From JABWBD01 sp040768665 (lineage in GTDB: Bacteria > Planctomycetota > Planctomycetia > Pirellulales > Thermoguttaceae), in assembly GCA_040768665.1 (NCBI GenBank), contig JAXGMN010000018.1:62001-126000 (forward strand): DNA of 64,000 nt. Reading direction: 5' to 3'. The stretch's first letter is position 1, and each line of letters starts with the position of its first letter. Both the position numbers and the translations under genes were made by a program. Positions 36,093 to 44,335 of this stretch are shown here, piece after piece. Below the pieces are notes generated by a model. The model searched no databases and was not told where the DNA came from. It saw only the letters and a program-made list of their open reading frames with translations.

Positions 36093-36431
36093 TTAGGCAG
36101 CGACGCCGGCCATGCGGCGGCACTCTTCCGCGCATTGGAGGCAGGCCTCCGCGCAGCGCTGGCAGTGGTCCATGTCGTGCTTCTTGCACTCTTCGCCGCA
36201 AGCCTCGCAGATGTCGGCGCAGACGCGGCAGATTTCCTGGGCGAAGTCCGAACCGCGGCTCATGTAGCCGGCGGCGCCCCAGCAGATCTCGGCGCAGTCG
36301 GCATCCAGCTTGATGCAGCGGGCCAGCATCTTGACGTCGTTTTCCTGAAGGCAGGCCGCAGCGCAATGCTCGCACTCCTGCGCACAACGGACGCAGGCCT
36401 CGATACAGGACTGGAATTGGTCGTGGGACAT
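36093..36431 (-). CDS. four-helix-bundle copper-storage-like protein (Csp/DUF326)
   Basis: 112 residues from the ATG at 36431 (GGAGG eight bases upstream). Cys residues recur at helix spacing along the whole chain: CIEACVRCAQECEHCAAAC, CIKLDADCAEICW, CRVCADICEACGEECKKH and CQRCAEACLQCAEECRRM, about 19 Cys. This is the pattern of Csp proteins, whose four-helix core is lined by Cys thiolates storing many Cu(I) ions. There is no signal peptide, so it is cytosolic like Csp3. It has its own terminator and faces the HMA gene. Likely role: buffering cytosolic copper alongside the efflux pump. Confidence 0.88.
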   Translation of the reverse strand: MSHDQFQSCIEACVRCAQECEHCAAACLQENDVKMLARCIKLDADCAEICWGAAGYMSRGSDFAQEICRVCADICEACGEECKKHDMDHCQRCAEACLQCAEECRRMAGVAA

Positions 36432-36776
36432 GATCGTGTCCTCCACTGAAATACAAGGATCGATTGGGTTTTCCCTGCGGGACAGGCCTGAATCTTGAGC
36501 AATTCGCGCGCCAACGTCAGCTTCAACCGGCCGTACGTGCCGTTAGAACCATATCGCCGGGAGCCCTGGTTGTTGAGTTTTCCGCCGGCGGCTTCGGCGC
36601 CCCGATTGAGGTGCCACGAGTCGCGACAAATTGTCGGGCCGAGGGCACCCTGTTCGCGGGCATTCCATTTGCAGAGAAACCGGGCATCGCAAGAGCGTTC
36701 TCAAGCTTTTTGGAGTCAAGCATGCCTGCCAAGCACTGCGGGACCGGATGGCCGGAGGTGTAGCGGCGCCCGGCCG
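36432..36776. other. intergenic stretch without recognised gene
   Basis: About 345 bases between the Csp-like start and the VapC remnant. Short frames here on both strands lack recognisable motifs or SDs. The Csp promoter should lie at the left end. Together with the decayed toxin gene to its right, it looks like former coding DNA. Confidence 0.4.
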
Positions 36777-37025
36777 CTACGAGACGAGCAAGGCGACATC
36801 CGGGTATCGCTCTGCCAAGGATCGATCCAGCGTTGCCAGTCGGCCGCCGCGGTGATGGGCCATGGCGGCAAGGTAGGCGTCGGTGATCTGGCCGAGCGTC
36901 AGGCAGGCAGAGAGTCGGCTCGCGACTTCGGCATCACGAGTTCCATCCGGTGTTTCGCCCCAAAACACGTGGTCGCTCCGCGAGTGCGACGAACTCTCAC
37001 GAGTTCGGCTACACCCGTCAAACAA
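36777..37025 (-). pseudogene. remnant of a PIN-domain (VapC-type) toxin
   Basis: The minus-strand frame encodes VASRLSACLTLGQITDAYLA, AMAHHRGGRLATLDRSLAERYPDVALLV, the C-terminal half of a PIN-domain ribonuclease (QITDAYLAALA, then GGRLATLD is diagnostic). SDHVFWGETPD just upstream matches the loop before it. The N-terminal half with the first catalytic Asp (usually near residue 6) is missing; no continuation could be found in other frames up to about 37.1 kb. No VapB antitoxin gene is next to it. A dead toxin-antitoxin remnant inside the copper cluster. Confidence 0.6.
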
Positions 37026-37246
37026 AGATTGCTAGATCACTAGGGCGATGCGCTTTTCGCGGCGGGTCTACTGCCCCGGCAGCAGGGGCTTCAAGGATCC
37101 GGGTTGACAAGCTGCTCGATCGGTAGGAGGATGGCATCATACTTGCCATGCGGCTTGAAATTCTGGTGGATTCTTCGTGCCGATCCGCCGATACGGTTCG
37201 TGGTAGAAAAGGCGGCGTTTGCCGCTGAATGTGCAGGGTTTCAGTA

Positions 37247-37711
37247 ATGCATGGTCTGACAAAGCTAGCCGGTAAGGTTGCGGTCTGGATGGCAGCCGCT
37301 GCGCTGTCGCTCCAGGCGGTCCTCGCCGGTCCGCCGGACTGCGGATGCGGCGGACGATGCCGGGCGAGCAGCGGGCAAGTCGAGCAGCCGTCCGTGCCAT
37401 GCTGCTGTTGCCGGCGCCATTCGGATCAGGCGGCTCGACCGGAGCATTCGTGCTGCGACGAGTCTCGCTCCCGCTCGGGCCTTCACAAGGCGGAAACACA
37501 CTCCTGCAAGTGCGGAGAGAAGGATAAAGCGCCGGCGGAGAGCCCGTGTCCGGCCAAGCTCCGCATCCCTTCGCCCGAGCCGGCCACCCTCTCACCTACC
37601 GTCTCGTCCCAGACGACTGGCGGAACCGCCATCGCCGCCGCACCGGCATGGAGCCCGTCGGCACTCTCAGCCGTGGACCGCTGCGCGGTCCAATGCTCCT
37701 TCCAGTGCTAG
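37247..37711 (+). CDS. exported Cys-rich small protein of the metal cluster
   Basis: 154 residues. Signal peptide from the ATG at 37247 (MHGLTKLAGKVAVWMAAAAL, SLQAVLAG). The mature part begins PPDCGCGGRC and continues with PCCCCRRHSD, EHSCCDES and THSCKCGEKDKAP, about 15 Cys with several His, then a Pro/Ser/Thr-rich tail ending CAVQCSFQC. The Cys/His clusters suggest metal binding in the periplasm; I do not recognise a named family. It precedes the CusB-like gene on the same strand by about 150 bases, so co-transcription is possible. No strong SD precedes the ATG; the frame opens at 37229. Confidence 0.65.
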   Translation: MHGLTKLAGKVAVWMAAAALSLQAVLAGPPDCGCGGRCRASSGQVEQPSVPCCCCRRHSDQAARPEHSCCDESRSRSGLHKAETHSCKCGEKDKAPAESPCPAKLRIPSPEPATLSPTVSSQTTGGTAIAAAPAWSPSALSAVDRCAVQCSFQC

Positions 37712-37857
37712 TGTTCTTCGCCTCAGGGAATCCGCGCGCAGACAGGACCGATCCTGTCTAGTCGTGCGCGGGCTATCGGCTCGGCTGGTCGATGGCCATA
37801 TCTTCGTATCCCCTTGCCATCCGTTCGTAGTCCGTGCGCCCTTTCAGGAATGCAATC

Positions 37858-39978
37858 ATGTCCGAAAAACCAACTGCCGTGACCGAGTCGCCCGCCGAGG
37901 ACCACACGGAACAAGGGATGGTTCCGACCGATCATGCGGCCGCCCCTGCGGCCGCCAAACAATCTTCGACTCGCTGGTGGATCCGTCTGTTCGTTCAGCC
38001 GGTCTTGCTGGTGGGGGTCGGACTGCTCTTGATCGTCGCCTTGGGAGCGGCCCAACGATTCGGCTGGCTCTCCGCGGGGAGCGGTGGTGGCACGGGCAGC
38101 CATGCGGCAACGGCGGCCGACACCGGCGTCCGCTATATCTGTCCGATGATGTGCACGCCGCCGCAGACGGAGCCTGGCCGGTGTCCGGTCTGCGCCATGG
38201 AGCTCGTGCCCGCGACATCCGGCAGCGGCAGCACCGACTCGCGTTCCGTCCAGGTGGATCCCGCGGCGCGGCGGGTGGCGAACATCCGTACGGTGGCGGC
38301 CAAGGCGGCGCCGCTGGTCCGCAAGGTGCGAGCGATCGGACAGCTCCGCTACGACGAGGGTCGGCTGAAGACGATCGCCGCCTATGTCGACGGGCGTCTG
38401 GAACGCATGTTTGCGGATTACACCGGCGTGGTGGTCCAGAAGGGCGATCACCTGGCGCTGCTCTACTCGCCGCTGCTGTACGCCAGCCAGGTGGAATTGC
38501 TTTCGGCCCGCCGCCTGCGGCAGGATCCGCGGACGGCCGGCTCCTCGCAGGAAGATATGTATGGCAGCGCCAGGCAGCGGCTGGTCGAGTTCGGTGTGGC
38601 CGAGTCGCAGCTTGATGAACTGGAACGGTCGGGCAAGGCCAATAGCCGGATGTATGTCTCCGCGCCGATCAGTGGCACGGTCATCGAGAAGCTGGCCGTG
38701 GAGGGCCAGTACGTCAAGATCGGCGAACCGATCTACCGCCTGGCGGATCTGTCGGCCGTCTGGCTGATGCTGGAACTGTTCCCGGAGGACGCGGCGGCAA
38801 TCCGTTACGGGCAACGGGTCGAAGCGGAGGTGCAGTCGCTCCCCGGGTGCAAGTTCGCCGGCCGCGTCGCTTTCATCGATCCGACGGTCAATCCCAAGAC
38901 TCGCACGGTCGGGGTCCGCGTGGTCGTGCCGAACGAAGAGGGCCTGCTGCGGATCGGCGACTACGCCCGCGCGACGGTCAATATCCCGCTGGGCGAATCC
39001 GGCGGCCCGGCGGCGACCGTGTACGACCCCGAGTTGGCGGACAAGTGGATCAGTCCGCGGCACCCCCACGTGGTCGAGTCGGCGCCCGGCGCTTGCCGCG
39101 AGTGCGGCGTGGCGCTGGTCCCCGCCGCGCAGTACGGCTTCACCCGGGAACCGGCCGCAGAGGGCCGGGGGCTGATCGTGCCCCGCAACGCCGTGCTGAT
39201 GGTCGGCGAAACCAGCGTGGTCTACGTGGAGGCCGAGCCGGGACGCTTTGAGATCCGCCCCGTCGTGCTCGGTCCCACGACCGGAGACCAGATGGCGATT
39301 CTGCAGGGACTCAAAGAAGGCGAGCAGGTCGCCTGCTCGGGCAACTTCCTGATCGACTCGCAGATGCAGTTGGCCGGCAATCCTTCGCTGATCGACCCCG
39401 CCAAGGCGAAACGGGGAGTCGAAGTCGAGGCGGAGCCGTCGGTCGAACTCATTGCGGCACTCGCGGAGCTCTCGCCGGAGGACCGGGCTGCCGCGGAAAG
39501 CCAGAAGATCTGCCCGGTAACGAAGATGCCGCTGGGTTCGATGGGCACGCCGCCGAAGATCGATCTCGGCGGCCGCACGATCTTTCTCTGCTGCAAGGGA
39601 TGCGAAAAGCGGTTGCGGTCCGAACCGGACAAGTATCTGGCGAACCTCCAACGGAAGGATGGCGACGAGGACCAACCGGCCGCAATCGGCCCCGACGTCC
39701 CGCTCGGGATCATCACCGACTTCGCCCCGGCGACCGTCAGCGAGGTCGACCCCGAGATCGCCGCCGCATTGGCGAAGCTCTCGCCGGAGGATCGCGCCTT
39801 GGCGGAGAAGCAGCGCGTCTGCCCGGTGGCCGACATGCCGCTGGGCTCCATGGGCACGCCGATCAAGGTGGATGTCAACAGCCGGCCCGTCTTTATCTGC
39901 TGTGAGGGATGCCGCGAAGACCTGCTCGCCGAAGCGGCGAAGTACCTCGCCAAATTGCCGACGGAGGTGGCGCAATGA
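37858..39978 (+). CDS. CusB-type RND efflux adaptor with fused metal-binding domains
   Basis: 706 residues; CusB itself is about 400. One membrane segment (about 41-66). Residues 93-120 are a heavy-metal-binding domain (YICPMMC, PGRCPVCAMELVP). The adaptor body runs 130-500: lipoyl/barrel-sandwich parts (AAYVDGRLERMFADYTGVVVQKGDHL and SAPISGTVIEKLAVEGQYVK) and the beta-barrel (LMLELFPEDAAAIRYGQRV). A degenerate second copy of the metal domain interrupts it at 396-422 (HPHVVESAPGACRECGVALVP). The C-terminus adds two tandem units at about 535-597 and 636-701 with CPVxxMPLGSMGTP and FLCCKGC/FICCEGC. It passes periplasmic Cu/Ag to the pump. Its stop overlaps the CusA start (ATGA at 39975). Confidence 0.88.
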   Translation: MSEKPTAVTESPAEDHTEQGMVPTDHAAAPAAAKQSSTRWWIRLFVQPVLLVGVGLLLIVALGAAQRFGWLSAGSGGGTGSHAATAADTGVRYICPMMCTPPQTEPGRCPVCAMELVPATSGSGSTDSRSVQVDPAARRVANIRTVAAKAAPLVRKVRAIGQLRYDEGRLKTIAAYVDGRLERMFADYTGVVVQKGDHLALLYSPLLYASQVELLSARRLRQDPRTAGSSQEDMYGSARQRLVEFGVAESQLDELERSGKANSRMYVSAPISGTVIEKLAVEGQYVKIGEPIYRLADLSAVWLMLELFPEDAAAIRYGQRVEAEVQSLPGCKFAGRVAFIDPTVNPKTRTVGVRVVVPNEEGLLRIGDYARATVNIPLGESGGPAATVYDPELADKWISPRHPHVVESAPGACRECGVALVPAAQYGFTREPAAEGRGLIVPRNAVLMVGETSVVYVEAEPGRFEIRPVVLGPTTGDQMAILQGLKEGEQVACSGNFLIDSQMQLAGNPSLIDPAKAKRGVEVEAEPSVELIAALAELSPEDRAAAESQKICPVTKMPLGSMGTPPKIDLGGRTIFLCCKGCEKRLRSEPDKYLANLQRKDGDEDQPAAIGPDVPLGIITDFAPATVSEVDPEIAAALAKLSPEDRALAEKQRVCPVADMPLGSMGTPIKVDVNSRPVFICCEGCREDLLAEAAKYLAKLPTEVAQ

Positions 39979-42900
39979 GCACGAAGATTCTCGACTTCTG
40001 CATCCGGGAACGCCTGGTCGTCGCGATCGCGGTTGTGGGAGTGATCCTCTACGGCTGGTACTCGACGAAGAAGGTCCCCTTGGACGCCATCCCCAACGTG
40101 GGCGAGAACCAGGTGATTGTGCTCACCGAGTGGCCCGGCCGGTCGCCCAAGGACATGGAGGACCAGATCACCTATCCGTTGTCGGTGGCCCTGCAGGCGG
40201 TGCCCGGCTCGAAGAGCGTCCGCGGCAAGAGCATGTTCGGCTTCAGCTTCGTGCAGGTCACGTTCGACGACAGCGTCGATTTCTATTGGGCGCGGTCGCG
40301 AGTCGCGGAGCAGCTCACCACGGTCTCCGGCTCCCTGCCGGAGGGAGTCATGCCGACGCTCGCACCCGATGCCACCGCCTTGGGACAGGTTTATTACTAC
40401 GTCCTGGACCCGCCGGAAGGAATGGACCTGGCGGAGCTCCGCTCCAAGCAGGACTTCTTTATCAAGTATGCCCTGCAATCGGTCGACGGCGTGGCCGAGG
40501 TGGCTTCGATCGGCGGCTACGAGCGCCAGTACCAGATCGAAATCGATCCCGACAAGCTCCGCTATCACGACGTGCCGCTGAACACCGTCGTCGACGCGGT
40601 GAAGGCGTCGAACATCGACGTGGGGGCGAAGACAGTGGAAGCCGGCGGCATGGAGTATCTCGTCCGCGGCAAGGGGTTCATCGGTTCGGGCAAGACCGAG
40701 CCGGAGACGCTCAAGCAGATCGAGGACACCGTCGTGCTCGTGCGCGAGGGGGTCCCGGTCCGGATCCGCGACGTCGCCCAGGTGCAAACCGGTCCGGCCT
40801 TTCGCCGCGGGGCGCTCGATTTCAATGGCAGCGAAGCGGTTGGCGGCGTGGTCGTAATGCGGTACCGCGAGAACCCACGCGAAGTGATCGAGCGGGTGAA
40901 GGCGAAGATTGCGGCCCTGGAGTCGGAGCTGGACGGCATCAAGATCCACGGTATCTACGACCGGACCGTGTTGATCGACGAGACCGTGGCCACGCTCACC
41001 GAGGCCCTCGGCCAGGAAACGATCATCACGATCGTGGTGGTCGTTCTGTTCTTGCTCCACGTGCGGGCCAGCCTCGTCATCGCCATCACGTTGCCCATGG
41101 CCGTGTTGATGGTCTTCATCAGCATGAAGCTGTTTGGGGTGGACGCCAACATCATGTCGCTGGCCGGCATCGCCATCGCCATCGGCACGATGGTCGACAT
41201 GGGCATCATCGTTCTGGAGAACATCTACGACGCTTTGTCCGAGTGGGAGGGCAAGGGCTCGCCCGGCGGGCACGAGCGGCGGTTGGAGTTGATCCGCTCT
41301 TCGGCCGGGCAGGTGGTGCCCGCGGTGATGACGGCGATAAGCACGACGGTGGTGAGTTTTCTGCCCATCTTCTTTCTGACGGGCCGTGACCACAAACTGT
41401 TTGCCCCGCTGGCCTGGACCAAGACGTTTGCCATGGTCGCCAGCCTGATCGTAGCGGTGACCGTGGTGCCGATGCTCTGCCGGGTGTTTTTGAAAAGTAC
41501 ACGGACACCGCGTTGGGCGGGCCTCCTGGCGGCGTTAGGAATGGCGGGTCTCGGCGCCGGTCTGTGCCACTTCGTCTGGGCGGACCACATCGAAGAGTGG
41601 ACGTTGCTGAGCCCGGCGTGGGCGACTGCCGCCATGGCGGTATTCGGTTTCCTCGGCGGTTGGTGGATGACCCGCGAACGAATCCGGCCGATCGAGGAGA
41701 ATCCGGTCAGCCGATTCGTCTTGTTCCTCTACGCGGGCCGCCTGCGCCTCGCGCTGAAGCACAAGGCGCTGATGCTGTCGATTCCGGCGGTAATCCTGGT
41801 GCTGGGGCTTGGGGCGTGGATCGGGCTGCCGACGGTGCTCCGGCCGGTCGAGAGCCTGTTCAGCATGCTGGGTGCGGACTTGAACGAGGTGCCCGGCTAC
41901 GTCGGGGCCAAGCATACGTTTACCGGCTTGAAGTCGAACGACTGGATTGCGTTGGACGAAGGGAGTTGGTTTTACATGCCCAGCCTCTATCCGGCCGCCA
42001 GCTTTTCCCAGGCGATGCAGGTGCTGCAGACGCAAGATGTCTTGATCGGAGAGATTCCCGAGGTCGAAAACGTGCTGGGCAAGATCGGCCGCATCGAGTC
42101 GGCCCTCGATCCCGCGCCGGCGGCCATGGTGGAAACCTACGTCATGCTCAAGCCCCGCGATCAGTGGCGTCCCGGCACGACCGAGCGGAAGATCTGGGAC
42201 GAAATCAACTCCGTGGCCACGCTGCTGGGCATCACGCCGGCCTCTCCCTTGCAGCCGATCGAGGGCCGCGTCGTGATGCTGCAAGCCGGCATCAAGGCCC
42301 CGATGGCCGTGCGGATCTACGGCGACACCCTGGATGGCTTGGCCAAGGCCTCCTTGGCCGTGGCTGAGCACCTTAAGGAGAACCACTACGTCAACGCCGG
42401 CACGGTCAACCCGGACATCGTCATGGGCAAACCCTATTTCGAGTTCGAGGTGGACCGGGAGGAGGCGGCCCGCTACGGCATGACCACGATGATGGTGAAC
42501 CAGGTTGTTTCGGCCGGTCTGGGCGGGCTGGACGTCACGACGACCGTGGAAGGCCGCGAGCGGTACCCCATCCAGATCCGTTTCCAGCGGGGCATCCGCG
42601 AGCGGCTCGACGAGCTGCGGCAAGTGCCCGTGGTGACCCGCACCGGCGACATTGTCCCTTTGGAGCGGCTGGCCCGGGTCGACACGCTCTGGGGCCCGGG
42701 GACTGTCAACAGCGAAGATGCAAGGCTCGTGGCCCACGTCGCCTTTTCACCCTCCGGCGGCGCGGGCGACCTCGAGACCGTCGACGCGGTGATGGAGTCG
42801 CTCCGGTCAGCCCGGGAAGCCGGGAAGCTGGAATTCCCCGACGGCAATTTCGAACTTCAGGCGGTTGGATCGTTTCAGAACCAGATCGAGGCCAATCGCC

Positions 42901-43487
42901 GTCTGATGTGGATCGTGCCGAGCGTGGTGCTGATCAACCTGTTGCTGCATTACCTCCACTTCCGCAACTTCTCGCTGGCGCTGGTCGTCTTCTCCGGCAT
43001 ACCTGTGTCTGCGGCGGGCGGCATGATCGCACTGGCCGTGATGGGCGTGGAGATGAACACCGCCATCTGGGTCGGCTTTATCGCTTTGTTCGGCATCGCG
43101 GCCGACGACGGCATCGTGATGGCCACCTACATCCAGGAGGTGCTCACGCGCCGCAAGCTCGAGAGCGTGAGAGACATCCGTGAGGCGATCTATTTTGCCG
43201 GCCTGAAGCGCATCCGTCCCTGCGTGATGACCACCGTGACCACGCTGGTGGCGCTGATGCCGGTCCTGTTTTCCACCGGACGCGGCGCGGACGTCGCCCG
43301 CGCGATGGCCCTGCCGGTCTTCGGCGGCATGCTCGTTGAACCGTTCGCGACGTTCATCGTGCCGACGCTGTACTGTGCTTACATGGAGTTCAAGATGCGG
43401 GCCGGGTTGCACGACGATTTTTGGGAGGGAACCGAGGAGGCGGAGCGGCCCGAAGACGTTGGGGAAACGTTGGTGTCAGCAGCGTGA
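39975..43487 (+). CDS. CusA-type heavy-metal RND efflux pump
   Basis: Inner-membrane proton-driven pump expelling Cu(I)/Ag(I) or related metals. 1170 residues against about 1047 for E. coli CusA. HME-RND signatures: VPLDAIPNVGENQVIV, WPGRSPKDMEDQITYPL, SMFGFSFVQVTFDD, YERQYQIEIDPDKL, ANIMSLAGIAIAIGTMVDMGIIVLENIYD (fourth helix with the proton-relay Asp) and ALFGIAADDGIVMATYI (tenth helix). After the first membrane bundle, at about residues 500-585, an extra hydrophobic stretch (LLAALGMAGLGAGLCHFVW, ATAAMAVFGFLGGWWM) accounts for part of the length. GGAGG lies upstream, and the ATG overlaps the adaptor stop. Forms the tripartite system with the adaptor and, probably, the TolC-type protein. Confidence 0.92.
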   Translation: MSTKILDFCIRERLVVAIAVVGVILYGWYSTKKVPLDAIPNVGENQVIVLTEWPGRSPKDMEDQITYPLSVALQAVPGSKSVRGKSMFGFSFVQVTFDDSVDFYWARSRVAEQLTTVSGSLPEGVMPTLAPDATALGQVYYYVLDPPEGMDLAELRSKQDFFIKYALQSVDGVAEVASIGGYERQYQIEIDPDKLRYHDVPLNTVVDAVKASNIDVGAKTVEAGGMEYLVRGKGFIGSGKTEPETLKQIEDTVVLVREGVPVRIRDVAQVQTGPAFRRGALDFNGSEAVGGVVVMRYRENPREVIERVKAKIAALESELDGIKIHGIYDRTVLIDETVATLTEALGQETIITIVVVVLFLLHVRASLVIAITLPMAVLMVFISMKLFGVDANIMSLAGIAIAIGTMVDMGIIVLENIYDALSEWEGKGSPGGHERRLELIRSSAGQVVPAVMTAISTTVVSFLPIFFLTGRDHKLFAPLAWTKTFAMVASLIVAVTVVPMLCRVFLKSTRTPRWAGLLAALGMAGLGAGLCHFVWADHIEEWTLLSPAWATAAMAVFGFLGGWWMTRERIRPIEENPVSRFVLFLYAGRLRLALKHKALMLSIPAVILVLGLGAWIGLPTVLRPVESLFSMLGADLNEVPGYVGAKHTFTGLKSNDWIALDEGSWFYMPSLYPAASFSQAMQVLQTQDVLIGEIPEVENVLGKIGRIESALDPAPAAMVETYVMLKPRDQWRPGTTERKIWDEINSVATLLGITPASPLQPIEGRVVMLQAGIKAPMAVRIYGDTLDGLAKASLAVAEHLKENHYVNAGTVNPDIVMGKPYFEFEVDREEAARYGMTTMMVNQVVSAGLGGLDVTTTVEGRERYPIQIRFQRGIRERLDELRQVPVVTRTGDIVPLERLARVDTLWGPGTVNSEDARLVAHVAFSPSGGAGDLETVDAVMESLRSAREAGKLEFPDGNFELQAVGSFQNQIEANRRLMWIVPSVVLINLLLHYLHFRNFSLALVVFSGIPVSAAGGMIALAVMGVEMNTAIWVGFIALFGIAADDGIVMATYIQEVLTRRKLESVRDIREAIYFAGLKRIRPCVMTTVTTLVALMPVLFSTGRGADVARAMALPVFGGMLVEPFATFIVPTLYCAYMEFKMRAGLHDDFWEGTEEAERPEDVGETLVSAA

Positions 43488-43496
43488 GAGGTAAGC

Positions 43497-43616
43497 GATG
43501 AGGGATGAGGGATGAGGGATGAGGGATGAGGGATGAAGCGAAAACTGGATTCGTGGATCGGTGGATCGATAATCCTCCTCTTATCCCTTATCCCTCATCG
43601 CTCATCCCTCATCCCT
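43497..43616. repeat. GATGAGG heptamer tandem repeat with inverted counterpart
   Basis: Five perfect GATGAGG units in tandem (43497-43531) plus one GATGAAG (43532-43538) start nine bases after the CusA stop. After a spacer of about 42 bases that includes the short direct repeat GTGGATCG, the complementary pattern CCCTTATCCCTCATCGCTCA and TCCCTCATCC (43581-43616) follows. The arms can form a long imperfect hairpin. The downstream SD of the next gene (GATGAGGAG) even contains one more unit. Confidence 0.85.
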
Positions 43617-43682
43617 GTTCGTCTGGCCGTCAATGCGTTTCGTGTTTGTTTCGTTTGAACCTGTTTTGATGAGGAGAAGAAG

Positions 43683-44180
43683 ATGAAGAAGAGAAGCATG
43701 CTCGTGGCGATCGCACTGCTGGTTGGAATGAGCCAGATTGCCAGCGCCCAACGCGCCGGTCACTCCGGCGGACACTCCGGCGGGCACGCAATGACGCACG
43801 ATCAGTTGCGAGTCGCCGTGCAGGAGATCTGCCCCGTTTCCGGCCAGAAACTGGGCTCGATGGGTGCCCCGGTCAAGGTGGCTGTCGGCGACCAGAAGGA
43901 AGAGGTGTTCCTTTGCTGCCGGGGCTGCGCGGGCAAGAAGATCGATCCGGCTCATTGGGCGACGATCCATGCCAACATCGCCAAAGCCCAAGCGAAGTGC
44001 CCCTTGATGGACAAGCCGCTGCCCAAGACCCCGAAGTGGACCGTAGTCGAAGGACAACTCGTCTATATCTGCTGTCCACCGTGCGCCAAGAAGATCGCGG
44101 CGGACCCGAAGGCGAACCTTGCAAAGGTCGACGAGTTTTACGCGGCTTCCTTGGCAGCCGGCGAGCATTCCCCACAATAA
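43683..44180 (+). CDS. exported metal-binding protein with two CPxx/CCxxC units
   Basis: 165 residues. Signal peptide MKKRSMLVAIALLVGMSQIA ending SAQ, then a His/Gly-rich stretch (HSGGHSGGHAMTHD). Unit 1, about residues 46-85: EICPVSGQKLGSMGAPVKV and VFLCCRGCAGK. Unit 2, about 105-150: CPLMDKPLPK and YICCPPCAKKI. The first unit is the same module fused twice to the C-terminus of the CusB-like adaptor. AGGAG lies seven bases before the ATG. It is the last gene of the copper cluster and probably a periplasmic metallochaperone or buffer for the pump (inference). Confidence 0.8.
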   Translation: MKKRSMLVAIALLVGMSQIASAQRAGHSGGHSGGHAMTHDQLRVAVQEICPVSGQKLGSMGAPVKVAVGDQKEEVFLCCRGCAGKKIDPAHWATIHANIAKAQAKCPLMDKPLPKTPKWTVVEGQLVYICCPPCAKKIAADPKANLAKVDEFYAASLAAGEHSPQ

Positions 44181-44335
44181 GCAGTCACGGGCCGCTTCGG
44201 CCGGAAGAGCCTGTGACCGCTTGCCGCTGTTGTTTTGACCGCAAGCCGAAGACGTGCGCGCCGCGTGGCCCCAAAGCCCACGCCCGCGCACGGCTTCTTG
44301 CCGATGAAGCAAAGCAATGTGCTGCTGCGAAACGT

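Noticed and set aside
37137..37595. 152-residue minus-strand frame opposite the Cys-rich protein
   Set aside because: No recognisable domain; the plus strand has a signal peptide and clustered Cys. The C-terminal bit (FYHEPYRRIGTKNPPEF) may be old coding debris but is too short to call.
37723..39975. 750-residue minus-strand frame opposite the CusB-like gene
   Set aside because: His/Arg/Asp-rich composition typical of an antisense shadow; the plus strand encodes a clear adaptor.
39222..41393. 723-residue minus-strand frame opposite cusA
   Set aside because: Antisense shadow with low-complexity His/Asp/Arg runs; no homology features.
43497..43616. CRISPR array
   Set aside because: Heptamer units are contiguous without unique spacers; no cas genes in the window.
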